DNA of 29,760 nucleotides from SHLQ01 sp047638715 (GTDB taxonomy: Bacteria > Actinomycetota > Acidimicrobiia > Acidimicrobiales > SHLQ01): NCBI GenBank assembly GCA_047638715.1, contig JBLIMK010000044.1, positions 1-29,760 on the forward strand, read 5' to 3'. Positions 1 to 7,909 of this stretch are shown in pieces. A model generated the notes under the pieces. It was not told where the DNA came from and did not search any database. It saw only the letters and a program-made list of their open reading frames with translations. The position numbers and the translations under genes are program-made. Numbering within the stretch: the stretch's first letter is position 1; each line of letters begins with the position of its first letter.

Positions 1-460
1 AGCCCGCTGTTCTGACGACCTCACCATTGCGAAATCGCTTCGTCAGGTTTTGCAGGTTCCGTTTCCAGATGAGTTTCAGCACGATCGAGCCGATCGGCTC
101 GCCCACCGGCCCACCCAGCCACCAGGGGAACGACAACTCTTCGGCCCACTTGAACAATGTTCTATCGCCAGGCAACGCGCTCATTGTGAACGCGCCTTCA
201 CCCGCTACGACACCTGTGTGGCGCACGCCCATAGTCTCGGCCTCGACCCAGGCGGTTATCTCCATCGCATCGGTCAGCCGGATTGGACCCACCTTGGTCT
301 CGCAATCAAACGTGGTGCCGACACCCTCGCGGGATCGGGATGTGAACCAGATCGATTCGGCGTCGTGCATCCATTGAGCGTGACTCGCGATATTTCGCAG
401 ATCTGACCACACAACGCCTGGAGGTGCATCGAGCTCGGTTTCGACCGTTATTGCGACCAT
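1..460 (-). CDS. SRPBCC-family protein, 3' end cut off by the window edge
   Basis: The reverse strand is open from an ATG at 460 to the left edge, about 153 codons, with no stop inside the window, so the C-terminus lies outside. The N-terminus (MVAITVETELDAPPGVVWSD, then a short helix and an HAQWM segment) is the usual opening of SRPBCC/START-like proteins (polyketide cyclase/dehydrase/lipid-transport superfamily): a first beta strand, then 'aP...VW..l.d...w'. These proteins form a helix-grip fold with a hydrophobic ligand cavity. The ligand here cannot be read from sequence. The start is fixed by an in-frame stop at 470-472 and by a TAACAT box ending 6 nt upstream. It is divergent from the thioesterase gene, whose start is only 35 bp away, so the two may share control. 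The assignment is good at superfamily level only. Confidence 0.75.
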   Translation of the reverse strand, partial: MVAITVETELDAPPGVVWSDLRNIASHAQWMHDAESIWFTSRSREGVGTTFDCETKVGPIRLTDAMEITAWVEAETMGVRHTGVVAGEGAFTMSALPGDRTLFKWAEELSFPWWLGGPVGEPIGSIVLKLIWKRNLQNLTKRFRNGEVVRTAG

Positions 461-466
461 CGATGA

Positions 467-472
467 ATGTTA
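467..472 (-). promoter_or_regulatory. -10 box (TAACAT) for a leaderless SRPBCC transcript
   Basis: TAACAT on the minus strand is followed by 6 nt and the ATG at 460, which places transcription initiation on or next to the start codon. No Shine-Dalgarno and no convincing -35 element are visible. It matches the pattern seen at other promoters in this window. Confidence 0.5.
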
Positions 473-483
473 TGGCGGGAAAG

Positions 484-489
484 TACGGT
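484..489 (+). promoter_or_regulatory. -10 box (TACGGT) for a leaderless thioesterase transcript
   Basis: TACGGT is followed by 6 nt and an ATG at 496. This spacing is the reason for choosing 496 over the upstream in-frame ATGs (424, 463, 472) or the ATG at 502. It lies 11 bp from the divergent box at 467-472. No -35 is recognisable. Confidence 0.5.
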
Positions 490-495
490 ACGTGG

Positions 496-897
496 ATGTC
501 CATGCACATCACGCATCACCGAGTTCGGTTTCATGAACTCGACCCGTATGACCATGTCAACCACTCGATGTACGTCACGTACTTTGAAATCGGTCGAGTC
601 GATGCGTTGGAAACCGTGGAACTCGGTCTCGATGTGTTGAAGCTCGAGGGTTATCAGTTCGTCGTAACGAAGCTGGACGTTCGCTTTCGTCAGGCAGCGA
701 CCGCTGGAAACGACCTGTCGATCCACACCGGCGTTGGGTCCTTTGGTCGAGCCTCGACCGTATGGAATCAGGAGATTCGCCACGCGGACGATCTGATCGC
801 TAGCGCTGAGCTCACGGTGGCGGTAACGAACACTTCGGGAAAACCCACACGGCCGCCGCCGCACATGTTTGAGCAGCTTCGTCAGATCGCCGTGTAG
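496..897 (+). CDS. Acyl-CoA thioesterase, hotdog fold (4HBT/YbgC-FcbC-like)
   Basis: A 133-residue protein, the usual size of a single-hotdog thioesterase. The signature near the N-terminus is RVRFHELDPYDHVNHSMYV, matching the family pattern R(Y/F)x(D/E)xDxxGHVNNxxY. The Asp of LDPYD is in the position of the catalytic Asp in the 4-hydroxybenzoyl-CoA thioesterase family. The rest follows the fold: FVVTKLDVRFRQAA (central strand after the hot-dog helix) and later paired strands. It probably hydrolyses an acyl-CoA in the cytoplasm; chain specificity is unknown. The open frame extends upstream to 424, but that would run through the promoter of the divergent gene, so I prefer 496. Its 3' end overlaps the convergent methyltransferase gene by 16 bp. 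Confidence 0.85.
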   Translation: MSMHITHHRVRFHELDPYDHVNHSMYVTYFEIGRVDALETVELGLDVLKLEGYQFVVTKLDVRFRQAATAGNDLSIHTGVGSFGRASTVWNQEIRHADDLIASAELTVAVTNTSGKPTRPPPHMFEQLRQIAV

Positions 898-1646
898 ACA
901 CTGACTGCGCTGGTTGCGCCGTCGTCGACCGGATCCCCATGCCATCCAGAGAATCGCTGCCCGAGTCGAAGCCCCGACGAGTCGGCCATCTCATCGAGCT
1001 GGGCGGGAGTTGCGTACCGAATCTTCCACGGGCGCATACGAATCCCGGTCTCGGAAATTTCGATGTGTTGGCCGACTATTTCTTGACGGTCGGAGTCGCG
1101 AATCGTCGCGGTCAAGACCGCGGTGTCGACGTCGATCGACCTCGTAGTGACCAACCGGTCGAGCTGGGGATCTGGGTCGCCGGGAAATATTGCCTCGATC
1201 ACCATTCGTCCGCCGAGTCGCAGAACCCGACGGCACTCCACAAAACACTGGCGCTGACCCATTTCGGTGTGCAGGTTAAAGAGCGTGTTCGTCGCGACGA
1301 GCACAGTGTCGAACGAGCCAGGCCTGAACGGGAGAATTTCCATCGTCGCTCCGACGGCGTCCGAAGTCGGGGTCGAACGGAATCGCTCGAGCATGTCGGT
1401 CGATGCATCCACGCCGATGACCCAATGGCCGTGCGACGAGATCGGCATCGAGAGACGACCCGTTCCGACGCCGAGCTCGAGGACCCTCTGTTGCTCGCCG
1501 AATCGATCGATGAACTTCGCAGTCGCGTCCGCGTCGGAGACGTCGTCGTACCAGTCGTCATAGACGTCAGCGAAGCTTCGCCCGTATCGATCGGGTCCGA
1601 ATTCGTTGGATCCGTCTGGAACCATCTGTGGTGAAGGGTCGTGCAC
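882..1646 (-). CDS. Class I SAM-dependent methyltransferase
   Basis: 254 residues. Motif I, LELGVGTGR, lies at residues 56-64 and an acidic strand-2 end, GVD, at 78-80, the two SAM-contacting elements of class I methyltransferases. These are followed by EILPFRPGSFDTVLV (motif II, the Methyltransf_11/25 'lPf.dgsFD.v' pattern) and RRVLRLGGRMVIEA (motif III). The segment before motif I, FADVYDDWYDDVSD, resembles ubiquinone/menaquinone-type and small-molecule methyltransferases. The substrate cannot be inferred. The start is taken as GTG 1646, with a weak -10-like CATTCT 6 nt upstream; the ATG at 1625 (residue 8) is the alternative. It is convergent with the thioesterase and divergent from the membrane-protein gene beginning near 1664. 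Confidence 0.85.
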   Translation of the reverse strand: MHDPSPQMVPDGSNEFGPDRYGRSFADVYDDWYDDVSDADATAKFIDRFGEQQRVLELGVGTGRLSMPISSHGHWVIGVDASTDMLERFRSTPTSDAVGATMEILPFRPGSFDTVLVATNTLFNLHTEMGQRQCFVECRRVLRLGGRMVIEAIFPGDPDPQLDRLVTTRSIDVDTAVLTATIRDSDRQEIVGQHIEISETGIRMRPWKIRYATPAQLDEMADSSGLRLGQRFSGWHGDPVDDGATSAVSVYTAI

Positions 1647-1651
1647 CGACT

Positions 1652-1658
1652 AAGAATG
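1652..1658. promoter_or_regulatory. Overlapping weak divergent -10 candidates (AAGAAT / CATTCT)
   Basis: On the plus strand AAGAAT (1652-1657) sits 6 nt before GTG 1664. On the minus strand CATTCT (1653-1658) sits 6 nt before GTG 1646. Each keeps the A at position 2 and T at position 6 of TANNNT but not the first T, so these are weaker than the other boxes. If real, the two promoters overlap and would exclude each other. Confidence 0.3.
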
Positions 1659-1663
1659 GCGCA

Positions 1664-2560
1664 GTGACCGGCCTGCAATCGAACGCAGCGACGCGGCGGC
1701 CGCTCCGCGTGCCGACCGCAGAAGAACTTCCGCCGTTGTTCGCGCGCACACCATTGGCCCTCTTTGACGAGGCATTGACGTTCCTGCGAATCCAACCAGC
1801 CCTGCTGTTCGGCATCGCTACGATCGTCCTGCTTCCGCTTCGCCTGGTCGCAGCAGCGATGCCCGGCTCGCCATTGAGAGATGCTCGACCCGATCAGCTC
1901 GCCGACATCTTCATTGGCAACTTGAGCCAGCCTGGCGCCGTCGCTGCGGCGATCGTCACTCTCGCGCTCGAGTCGGTCGCCCTGCTCACGGTCGCATCGA
2001 TCTACGGAGAACTTGTCGCGTCGTGGTATTCGGGGCGGACCATGTCGGCAACCGATTTGTTGATGTCATCGATAAAACGTTCGCCGATCATCATTGCGGC
2101 CTGGATTTCCACCCGACTGTTGGTCGTTACCGGAGCGTTCATAACCCTCGGGATTCTCGGGCTATTGGTCGGCGTGTTCTTCGCGGTTGTTGGACCGGTC
2201 CTCGGAGCCGAGAACGCCCGACCGATCGAGGCCATGCGCCGTAGCTCTCAGCTCGTTTCAGCGAAGCTCGGTCAGACGATCCTCGTGTTCGCCGTGACCG
2301 GGTTAGGTGGTGTCTTGATGCGAATCATGATCGAGGTGGCTCCGTCCGTCATCACAAATCAGCTCGGGATTGGGCTGCCGCTCTGGATTACGTCCGGAGT
2401 GACCGACATCGTCGCGTCGATCATCGTCATTGCATTCACTGCATCAGCGTCGGTGATGCTCTACCTCGATCTGCGGGTTCGCCGAGAGGGAATCGATCTA
2501 GATATGGCGATCGAGAGATCGTTCAGCGCTCGAAGATCTGGCGGTGGCCGTCGTGGCTGA
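1664..2560 (+). CDS. Polytopic membrane protein, first gene of the MoxR/DUF58 locus
   Basis: About 298 residues from GTG 1664; the frame is open back to GTG 1628, but that would overlap the divergent methyltransferase start. After a basic and then proline-rich cytoplasmic N-terminus come hydrophobic segments: PALLFGIATIVLLPLRLVAA, AVAAAIVTLALESVALLTVA, PIIIAAWISTRLLVVTGAFI with LGILGLLVGVFFAVVG, TILVFAVTGLGGVLM, and a last one near VASIIVIAFTASASVMLYLDL. That is about six membrane passes, ending in a basic tail. The LRIQPALL and P(V/I)LGAENARPIEAMRRSSQL segments resemble the glycerophosphodiester-phosphodiesterase membrane-domain/DUF7544-like family found next to RDD and DUF4129 genes. Position and topology match the membrane protein gene upstream of Rv3690 in M. 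tuberculosis. Function unknown. The end overlaps the next gene by 17 bp. Confidence 0.75.
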   Translation: MTGLQSNAATRRPLRVPTAEELPPLFARTPLALFDEALTFLRIQPALLFGIATIVLLPLRLVAAAMPGSPLRDARPDQLADIFIGNLSQPGAVAAAIVTLALESVALLTVASIYGELVASWYSGRTMSATDLLMSSIKRSPIIIAAWISTRLLVVTGAFITLGILGLLVGVFFAVVGPVLGAENARPIEAMRRSSQLVSAKLGQTILVFAVTGLGGVLMRIMIEVAPSVITNQLGIGLPLWITSGVTDIVASIIVIAFTASASVMLYLDLRVRREGIDLDMAIERSFSARRSGGGRRG

Positions 2561-3185
2561 GGTCTCAAATGACGAAGCGAACGATCTCGTCGACGACATT
2601 TTGCTCCGAGATGAGTTTTTGACCGCTCGGGAACCTGGCTTCTTCGAACGTTCGGTCGAGCGGGTGTTCGACTTCATCGGAGACATTTTCGAAGAACTGT
2701 TTGGCGGGTTGTTCGGCGGCGCAGGTGGCGCCGCGGGCAACCTGCTCGCGATCATCTTGCTCAGCCTCGCGGGCGGCGTTTTGCTCTTCGCGATCTACAA
2801 GGCCATCACGGGGAGAACACCAAAGGACGATCTCGACGAGCGAGGTGCGCGGATCGTCTTCGACGAGGTTGTCGAACCCGACCAGCTTCGAGCAGAGTTT
2901 GCGCGGCAGCGGGCTTCGTCGAACTGGCGTGCCGCCGTGATCGCAGGATTTCGTCTCGCCGTGGTGGGGCTCATCGATTCGAACATCGCTCGAGAGGTCG
3001 CAGGTGCCACCACCGGAGACTTCGCCCGAGCGGTCGAGCGTCGCCGTCCCGAGCTTCTCGGCAAGTACCGCAGCGCAGCAGGTGCATTCGAGCGAGCGTT
3101 CTACAGCGACCTCGAGATCGATGAAAGCGACGTGGCGATGGTCGCATCGCTGCTCGGCGAGCTCTCGCTGGCCGGTGTGTCATGA
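2544..3185 (+). CDS. DUF4129-domain membrane protein
   Basis: 213 residues from GTG 2544 (GTG 2553 is an alternative), overlapping the upstream stop, which suggests translational coupling. An acidic N-terminal stretch and an amphipathic FFERSVERVFDFIGDIFEEL helix precede a Gly-rich hinge and one transmembrane helix at about residues 66-86. The cytoplasmic C-terminal domain carries the DUF4129 pattern NWRAAVIAGFRLAVVGLIDS, then a T.GDFAR...RRPEL...Y..AAGAFERAFYSD segment. DUF4129 is often fused to transglutaminases or encoded beside MoxR and DUF58. No biochemical activity is established. It corresponds in order to Rv3690 of M. tuberculosis. Confidence 0.8.
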   Translation: MAVVAEVSNDEANDLVDDILLRDEFLTAREPGFFERSVERVFDFIGDIFEELFGGLFGGAGGAAGNLLAIILLSLAGGVLLFAIYKAITGRTPKDDLDERGARIVFDEVVEPDQLRAEFARQRASSNWRAAVIAGFRLAVVGLIDSNIAREVAGATTGDFARAVERRRPELLGKYRSAAGAFERAFYSDLEIDESDVAMVASLLGELSLAGVS

Positions 3186-4528
3186 CCGCGAGCTCCAGCA
3201 GCGCGGGACCTTCGAAGGCGTCACCGGTCATGTGGGTAGGGCTGCTGGTCGTCGCTGCCGCGATCATGGTGATCGCATTTTCGACGTCGGGCACGCCGAG
3301 CGTCGGCGGATTCGCTGACCCCGACGGAACGGGCCCCGAAGGCCTGCGCGGGCTTCGGCTCTTCATCGAAGAAGCGGGGGGAGACACGCTGCGCAACGTC
3401 GGCTTACCAACCAACGACGTCGACGTTGCGGTCCTCGCCAATCAGATCGAGTTGCGCGTGTCGACCGGTGACGAAATCGAGAGCTGGGAACCTCTGCTCG
3501 ACTGGGTTCGCGGCGGCGGCAGCCTGATCACGTCGATCGACCAAGTCGAAGGAGGTCCACAATCGGGCTTCTCGTTCGCCGAGGATGAAGATGCCGTGGT
3601 CGAACGGGGCGTCTGCACCGCGAGCAGCCTCGCCGGGATCGAAACGGTTCGGCCCCTCGCTTACAGCCCGGTGATGGTGGAACAGACCGATGAGTCGTGT
3701 TTTGGAGATGGACAAGAAGCGGTCGTGGTGATTCGCCCGCTCGGCGATGGCCAAATCGTCCGGGTCGCGTCGATGGGGATGTTCTTCAATCGTGCCCTCG
3801 ACGACGCTGACAATGGCGCGATTGCTGCGCGGGTCGTGAACATCGACGAATCACCCCTCGTCGCGTTCCTTCCCGAGCCGCCGATCTTTTTCGTTCGCGA
3901 CCCTGATGCCAATGTCGAAGTTGATGGACCTGAAGCGATTCTCCGCGACGTAGCTGGCGAGCCCGTGATCAGTATCCCGGGCTTTGGACGAGGTGGTGAT
4001 GGTCCGGTGGACAGCGAAGGGAATCCGATCGGCCGCGGCGAAAAAGGGTTACTCGACCTCGTCGACCCCAGGGTCGTCGCAATGATCGTTGGCTTGGCGG
4101 TCGCAGCACTGCTCTACGCACTCGCCAGGGGGCGTCGTCTCGGATCGCCGATCGTCGAACCTTTACCCATCCAACTGCCCAGCTCGACCTACGTCGATGC
4201 TGTCGGCCGTTTGTACGGACGCTCAGCGGATGCTCGTAGCCGAAGCGCAGGCATCCTGCGCCACGACCTTCGCACCGATCTCGCGAGACGGGTTGGGATG
4301 TCGACGAATGCAACGGCGCAAGATATCGCGGGAGCGCTCGTTGTAGGCGACGAGCACGAGGCGTTGATGGCCATGCTCGACGGACCAGCGCCCACAACCG
4401 ACGCGGGCCTCGTCTCCCTCGCCTCACAACTCGTTGCAACGCGCGATCGAATCGATCGCGGCGGCGTCGCTGCACTGACCCAAAGCGAACAGATCTCGAT
4501 AGCCCCCGAAAGGATCACCGATGGCTGA
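3182..4528 (+). CDS. DUF4350-domain membrane-anchored protein
   Basis: 448 residues. The ATG at 3182 forms an ATGA overlap with the stop of the DUF4129 gene. Topology: one TM helix at residues 17-33, an extracytoplasmic domain of about 260 residues, and a second TM at about 298-315, followed by a cytoplasmic tail. The sequence after TM1 (DPDGTGPEGLRGLRLFIEEA) is the start of DUF4350, which resembles a GATase/ThuA-like fold. The LLDWVRGGGSLITS segment is its core strand-turn. The tail holds a helical module (SYVDAVGRLYGRSADARSRS-like) also seen in Rv3691. It probably works with the MoxR ATPase encoded downstream. No catalytic residues are evident. Confidence 0.8.
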   Translation: MTASSSSAGPSKASPVMWVGLLVVAAAIMVIAFSTSGTPSVGGFADPDGTGPEGLRGLRLFIEEAGGDTLRNVGLPTNDVDVAVLANQIELRVSTGDEIESWEPLLDWVRGGGSLITSIDQVEGGPQSGFSFAEDEDAVVERGVCTASSLAGIETVRPLAYSPVMVEQTDESCFGDGQEAVVVIRPLGDGQIVRVASMGMFFNRALDDADNGAIAARVVNIDESPLVAFLPEPPIFFVRDPDANVEVDGPEAILRDVAGEPVISIPGFGRGGDGPVDSEGNPIGRGEKGLLDLVDPRVVAMIVGLAVAALLYALARGRRLGSPIVEPLPIQLPSSTYVDAVGRLYGRSADARSRSAGILRHDLRTDLARRVGMSTNATAQDIAGALVVGDEHEALMAMLDGPAPTTDAGLVSLASQLVATRDRIDRGGVAALTQSEQISIAPERITDG

Positions 4529-5525
4529 TCAGAACCCACCACCGATACCGAACGATGCGGACCCTCCGGTCGTCCTCCCTCCACCAACGGCGATGGTCGA
4601 CGCCATTCGTAGCGAAGTGGGCAAGGTTGTCGTTGGCCAAGAAGGTGTGCTCGCTGGCTTCCTCGCGGCGCTTCTCGCCGATGGCCACATCCTTCTCGAA
4701 GGCGTGCCTGGCGTGGCCAAGACGCTGCTCGTCAAGACGGTGGCCTCCACGCTCAACATCGAAATGACCCGGATTCAGTTCACGCCCGACCTGATGCCGT
4801 CGGACATCACTGGTCAGCTCATGTACGACCAGGCATCGTCGGAGTTCTCGTTCCGTGAGGGCCCGGTATTCACCAACCTGTTGCTCGCGGATGAGATCAA
4901 TCGCACTCCTCCCAAGACACAAGCGGCACTTCTCGAAGTCATGGAGGAGCGCCAGGCAACCGTCGCCGGCGTGGCTCGCAAGCTGCCCCAGCCGTTCATG
5001 GTGATCGCCACGCAGAATCCCGTCGAATACGAGGGAACGTACCCATTGCCCGAAGCCCAGCTCGATCGATTCCTCGCGAAGCTTCACGTCGGCTATCCAG
5101 GGCGCGATTCCGAACAGGAGATCCTGGCGCGGCACAACCGAGGGCTCGATCTCCACGAGGTTGCCGCGAATGGCGTCGAGGCGGTCGCCAGCGCAGAAGA
5201 CCTCGCGAAAGCGCGCCTTGCGGTGCGCGAGATGCAGGTCGATGACTCGATTCTGAGTTACATCACAGAGATTGTCCGCGCCACGAGGACATCACCGGTC
5301 ATCGATCTCGGCGTGTCGCCTCGAGGCGGCGTGGCGTTGCTCGGATTGTCAAAAGCATGGGCCTGGATGGCTGGTCGAACGTTCGTCACCCCCGACGATG
5401 TCAAGATGATCGCGAAGCCTGGCCTCCGCCATCGTCTGCAGGTGCAGCCCGAGGCGGAACTCGAGGGCGTGACCCCCGACATCGTGCTCGACGGGCTGCT
5501 CGAATCTGTTCCGGTTCCGCGCTAG
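4521..5525 (+). CDS. MoxR-family AAA+ ATPase
   Basis: 334 residues from ATG 4521, overlapping the DUF4350 gene by 8 bp. Walker A is GVPGVAKT (residues 61-68, Lys67), Walker B LLLADEIN (Asp124-Glu125), sensor 1 ATQNP (164-168), and the arginine-finger segment EAQLDRF is at 178-184. The C-terminal lid carries a sensor-2 type SPRGGVALL motif. All are intact, so it should be an active ATPase. MoxR proteins are thought to be chaperones that mature or insert partner complexes, usually together with a DUF58 or VWA protein encoded beside them, as here. It is in the position of moxR2 (Rv3692) of M. tuberculosis. The client is not known. Confidence 0.93.
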   Translation: MADQNPPPIPNDADPPVVLPPPTAMVDAIRSEVGKVVVGQEGVLAGFLAALLADGHILLEGVPGVAKTLLVKTVASTLNIEMTRIQFTPDLMPSDITGQLMYDQASSEFSFREGPVFTNLLLADEINRTPPKTQAALLEVMEERQATVAGVARKLPQPFMVIATQNPVEYEGTYPLPEAQLDRFLAKLHVGYPGRDSEQEILARHNRGLDLHEVAANGVEAVASAEDLAKARLAVREMQVDDSILSYITEIVRATRTSPVIDLGVSPRGGVALLGLSKAWAWMAGRTFVTPDDVKMIAKPGLRHRLQVQPEAELEGVTPDIVLDGLLESVPVPR

Positions 5526-5538
5526 CTCGATCTCGGCC

Positions 5539-6840
5539 ATGATCGTCCAACCCCGCCTCGCTTTGTTTGCAGCGCTCCTGACGCCTGCGGTATTGCTCTT
5601 TGCTGATCGTGCGTGGCTCGCACTGTTCGGCGTCGGGGTTGTGGTCGTGCTCGTCTGGTCCACGGACTGGCTCCTCACGGCATCACCTGCGCAGATCGGC
5701 ATTGCACGCAACCTTCCAACGTCGGTCACGCTCGGTCGGACCGGTTCGATGTCGTGGTTGGTGACCAACGCGGCGAACCGCACCGCCGATGTTCGCTTCG
5801 CCGAGGGTCTGGCCCCGTCGCTTCAGGCCGACGCCCGTCGAGCTGAACTGCGGCTTCTGCCCGGCCGGTCGGCAACCGTCGAAACCGATCTGGAACCGAC
5901 TCGTCGCGGCCGATTCGAGCTCGGTGAGCTCGTGGTTCGTGTCGATGGTCCACTCGGCTTTGCGAGCCGGCAACAGATCCGGTGGATCCCCGAAGAACTG
6001 CGGATCTTTCCGCGCTTTCCCAGCCGCGCCGAAGCCGAACTTCGGCTTCGGCGAAGTCGGCTCGACATGGGGCTGCGTTCGGCTCGGATGCGGGGTGGGG
6101 GCTCGGAGTTCGAACAGCTCCGAGATTTCACCGTCGACGATGAGTTCAGAAAGATCGACTGGTCGGCGACGGCCCGGGCGAACCGGATGATCGTCAAGAC
6201 CTTTCGTACGGAACGAAATCAGACGGTCATCAACATCCTCGACAACGGTCGACTGATGGCCGGCCAGGTTGCCGAGGTCCCGCGCTCAGAGCACGCAATG
6301 GACGCGATCATGGCTGTCACGACGATCGCCACAGGTCTTGGCGATCGAACCGGTCTGTTGGTCTTTGATAGCCAGGTTCGGGCATCGGTTGCAGCTTCGG
6401 CTCGTTCAACACAATTGAGTCGCATCACGAATGCGATGTTCGACATCGAACCCGAACTCGCCGAGAGCGATTACCGCGGCGCCTTTACCGAGACGCTGAC
6501 ACGATTCTCGCGACGCACGATGCTCATCATCCATACCGAGCTCGTCGAGCAGACGTTCGCTGAATTCCTCTTGCCAGCGCTTCCGTTGCTGACCCGGTCG
6601 CACGTCGTGGTGATCGCGTCGGTCCGCGATCCGCAGGTCGACGCCTGGGCTCGAACGACGCCAGACGATGCTGAGCAAGCGCACCGCCATGCGGCTGCCC
6701 GCGCGGCGCTGGCGGAGCGTCAGCGAACAATGGCCGAGCTACGTCGAGCTGGTGCCGCCGTGATCGATGCTGTCCCGGGGAAGCTCGCTGCGCGACTCAT
6801 GGATCACTACCTCGATGTCAAGGCAACCGGGAGGTTGTAG
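5539..6840 (+). CDS. DUF58-domain protein, partner of MoxR
   Basis: 433 residues starting 13 bp after moxR. Two N-terminal hydrophobic helices (about residues 7-23 and 27-45) form a membrane hairpin, followed by a beta-rich region. The DUF58 hallmark GSEFEQLRDFTVDDEFRKID (188-207), followed by WSATAR, matches the family pattern 'G.eFe.LR.Y..GD..R.IDW...AR' closely, with Asp instead of Gly before the second Asp. A VWA-like fold follows, but its metal site is degenerate: VINILDNGRLMAG (about 230-242) has no DxSxS. The C-terminus is a long charged helix. It corresponds to Rv3693. Its end overlaps the convergent SpoIIM gene by 23 bp. Confidence 0.9.
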   Translation: MIVQPRLALFAALLTPAVLLFADRAWLALFGVGVVVVLVWSTDWLLTASPAQIGIARNLPTSVTLGRTGSMSWLVTNAANRTADVRFAEGLAPSLQADARRAELRLLPGRSATVETDLEPTRRGRFELGELVVRVDGPLGFASRQQIRWIPEELRIFPRFPSRAEAELRLRRSRLDMGLRSARMRGGGSEFEQLRDFTVDDEFRKIDWSATARANRMIVKTFRTERNQTVINILDNGRLMAGQVAEVPRSEHAMDAIMAVTTIATGLGDRTGLLVFDSQVRASVAASARSTQLSRITNAMFDIEPELAESDYRGAFTETLTRFSRRTMLIIHTELVEQTFAEFLLPALPLLTRSHVVVIASVRDPQVDAWARTTPDDAEQAHRHAAARAALAERQRTMAELRRAGAAVIDAVPGKLAARLMDHYLDVKATGRL

Positions 6841-7858
6841 CGGCGTCTGTGGCACGGACTCGCATCGAGTCTTGAATCGATCCGGTATGACCATTTGCAG
6901 CCGCTGACGGGCCGAGCGCAAGTACGTAGGACCAGAAGGCAACGAAGGCTGCGGCGCCGATCGAGATCCGCACCCATGTGGCGAACGGCGATGGCGTGAC
7001 GAAACCCTCGATGAGTCCGGCGAGAATAAACACGAGAATGAGTCCGATGACGATCGATACCGCTCGTTGGGCTTGCTCGGTAAGCGCCTGTGATCTCGTT
7101 CGGTCCCCTGGGACGATGAGTGCCCAGCCGATCTGCATGCCCGCACCCCCGGCGACGATGATCGCTGTGAGCTCGAGCAGGCCGTGCGGGAGAATCAAAC
7201 CCCAGAACTTGGTGGCCTGACCAGCGTCGTGGAACAGGCCAGCTGCTTGACCGACGCTCGCTCCATTGAAGACCAACAACAGGACCGTCGGGACGGCCCA
7301 CGCAATTCCTGAGACGAACGCTAAGAACGACACGTTGATGTTGTTCAAGAAGACCTGTGTCGAGAACTCCGCTGCAGGCGCCGACGAGTAGTACGCCTCG
7401 AAGTCGTTGTTGATGTAGGCCTCCCGCAGGGCGGGGTCGGCGAATGCCTCGATTGCCGAGGGCGAGTTCGCGATCCAAAACCCCGTTGCAACACCGGGGA
7501 GGATGAGCGCGAGGGCAGCGATGAATATCGGACGTCTGGCCAACCACACAGCCGCCGGAAAAGTTGCTGCGAAGAACGTCCGAATCGCTCCACCTGCCCG
7601 TGGTTGTCCGCCATAGATGACCGCTCGAGCTCCTGCTACCACCCGTGTGAGCCGGGCCGTGATCTGTGGGTCGGCGTAGGTGGTTCGCACGTGGGAGAGG
7701 TGAGCTGAGGCTCGCTGATATCGACGAAGAAGTTCGTCCAGCTCTTCTCCCTGGAGTTTGCGTCGACGCTTTTGTGCTAGTTCGACAAGCTCTTCGAGCC
7801 GCTGCCATTCGCTCGTGTTCTCGAGGACGTAGCTGTCGAGGGTTCGCACATAACTCAC
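6818..7858 (-). CDS. SpoIIM/DUF95-family integral membrane protein
   Basis: 346 residues from GTG 7858. The cytoplasmic N-terminal helical part (EWQRLEELVELAQKRRRKLQ, then DELLRRYQRASAHLSHVRT) is typical of stage-II-sporulation-M family proteins in actinobacteria. It is followed by five or six hydrophobic helices, including FIAALALILPGVATGFWIA and the family segments FLNNINVSFLAFVSGIA and ILPHGLLELTAIIVAGGAGM. The HG.LE motif in the last is the best-conserved feature of DUF95. Non-sporulating actinobacteria carry it in this locus, where it is Rv3694c, also on the opposite strand. Function unproven; a membrane or envelope role is inferred. Upstream, TACGCC lies 7 nt before the start, a near-match to the -10 pattern. 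Confidence 0.88.
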   Translation of the reverse strand: MSYVRTLDSYVLENTSEWQRLEELVELAQKRRRKLQGEELDELLRRYQRASAHLSHVRTTYADPQITARLTRVVAGARAVIYGGQPRAGGAIRTFFAATFPAAVWLARRPIFIAALALILPGVATGFWIANSPSAIEAFADPALREAYINNDFEAYYSSAPAAEFSTQVFLNNINVSFLAFVSGIAWAVPTVLLLVFNGASVGQAAGLFHDAGQATKFWGLILPHGLLELTAIIVAGGAGMQIGWALIVPGDRTRSQALTEQAQRAVSIVIGLILVFILAGLIEGFVTPSPFATWVRISIGAAAFVAFWSYVLALGPSAAANGHTGSIQDSMRVRATDAATTSRLP

Positions 7859-7869
7859 GGTAGTGGGCG

Positions 7870-7875
7870 TACGGT
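7870..7875 (+). promoter_or_regulatory. -10 box (TACGGT) upstream of the RDD gene
   Basis: TACGGT is followed by 7 nt and a GTG at 7883 that opens an eight-codon ORF ending on the RDD start codon. Transcription would begin at about 7883, giving the RDD message a leader of about 23 nt. No -35 and no Shine-Dalgarno are visible. Confidence 0.4.
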
Positions 7876-7882
7876 GGGCGTC

Positions 7883-7909
7883 GTGGCCACACTCCCACCA
7901 GCATCATGA
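7883..7909 (+). CDS. Possible eight-codon leaderless upstream ORF coupled to the RDD gene
   Basis: The reading is GTG GCC ACA CTC CCA CCA GCA TCA TGA (peptide MATLPPAS). The stop TGA (7907-7909) overlaps the RDD start ATG (7906-7908) as ATGA, the arrangement used for termination-reinitiation. The GTG lies 7 nt after a TACGGT box, so it could be read by a leaderless ribosome. The RDD start has no Shine-Dalgarno of its own. This is inference from spacing only; a 27-base ORF can arise by chance. Confidence 0.3.
   Translation: MATLPPAS

Noticed and set aside
27..406. Plus-strand frames at the left edge
   Set aside because: The minus frame reads as an SRPBCC protein from 460 to the edge; the plus products are low complexity.
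939..1634. Plus-strand frame of 231 codons opposite the methyltransferase
   Set aside because: The minus frame has SAM-binding motifs I-III in order. The plus product is charged and patternless.
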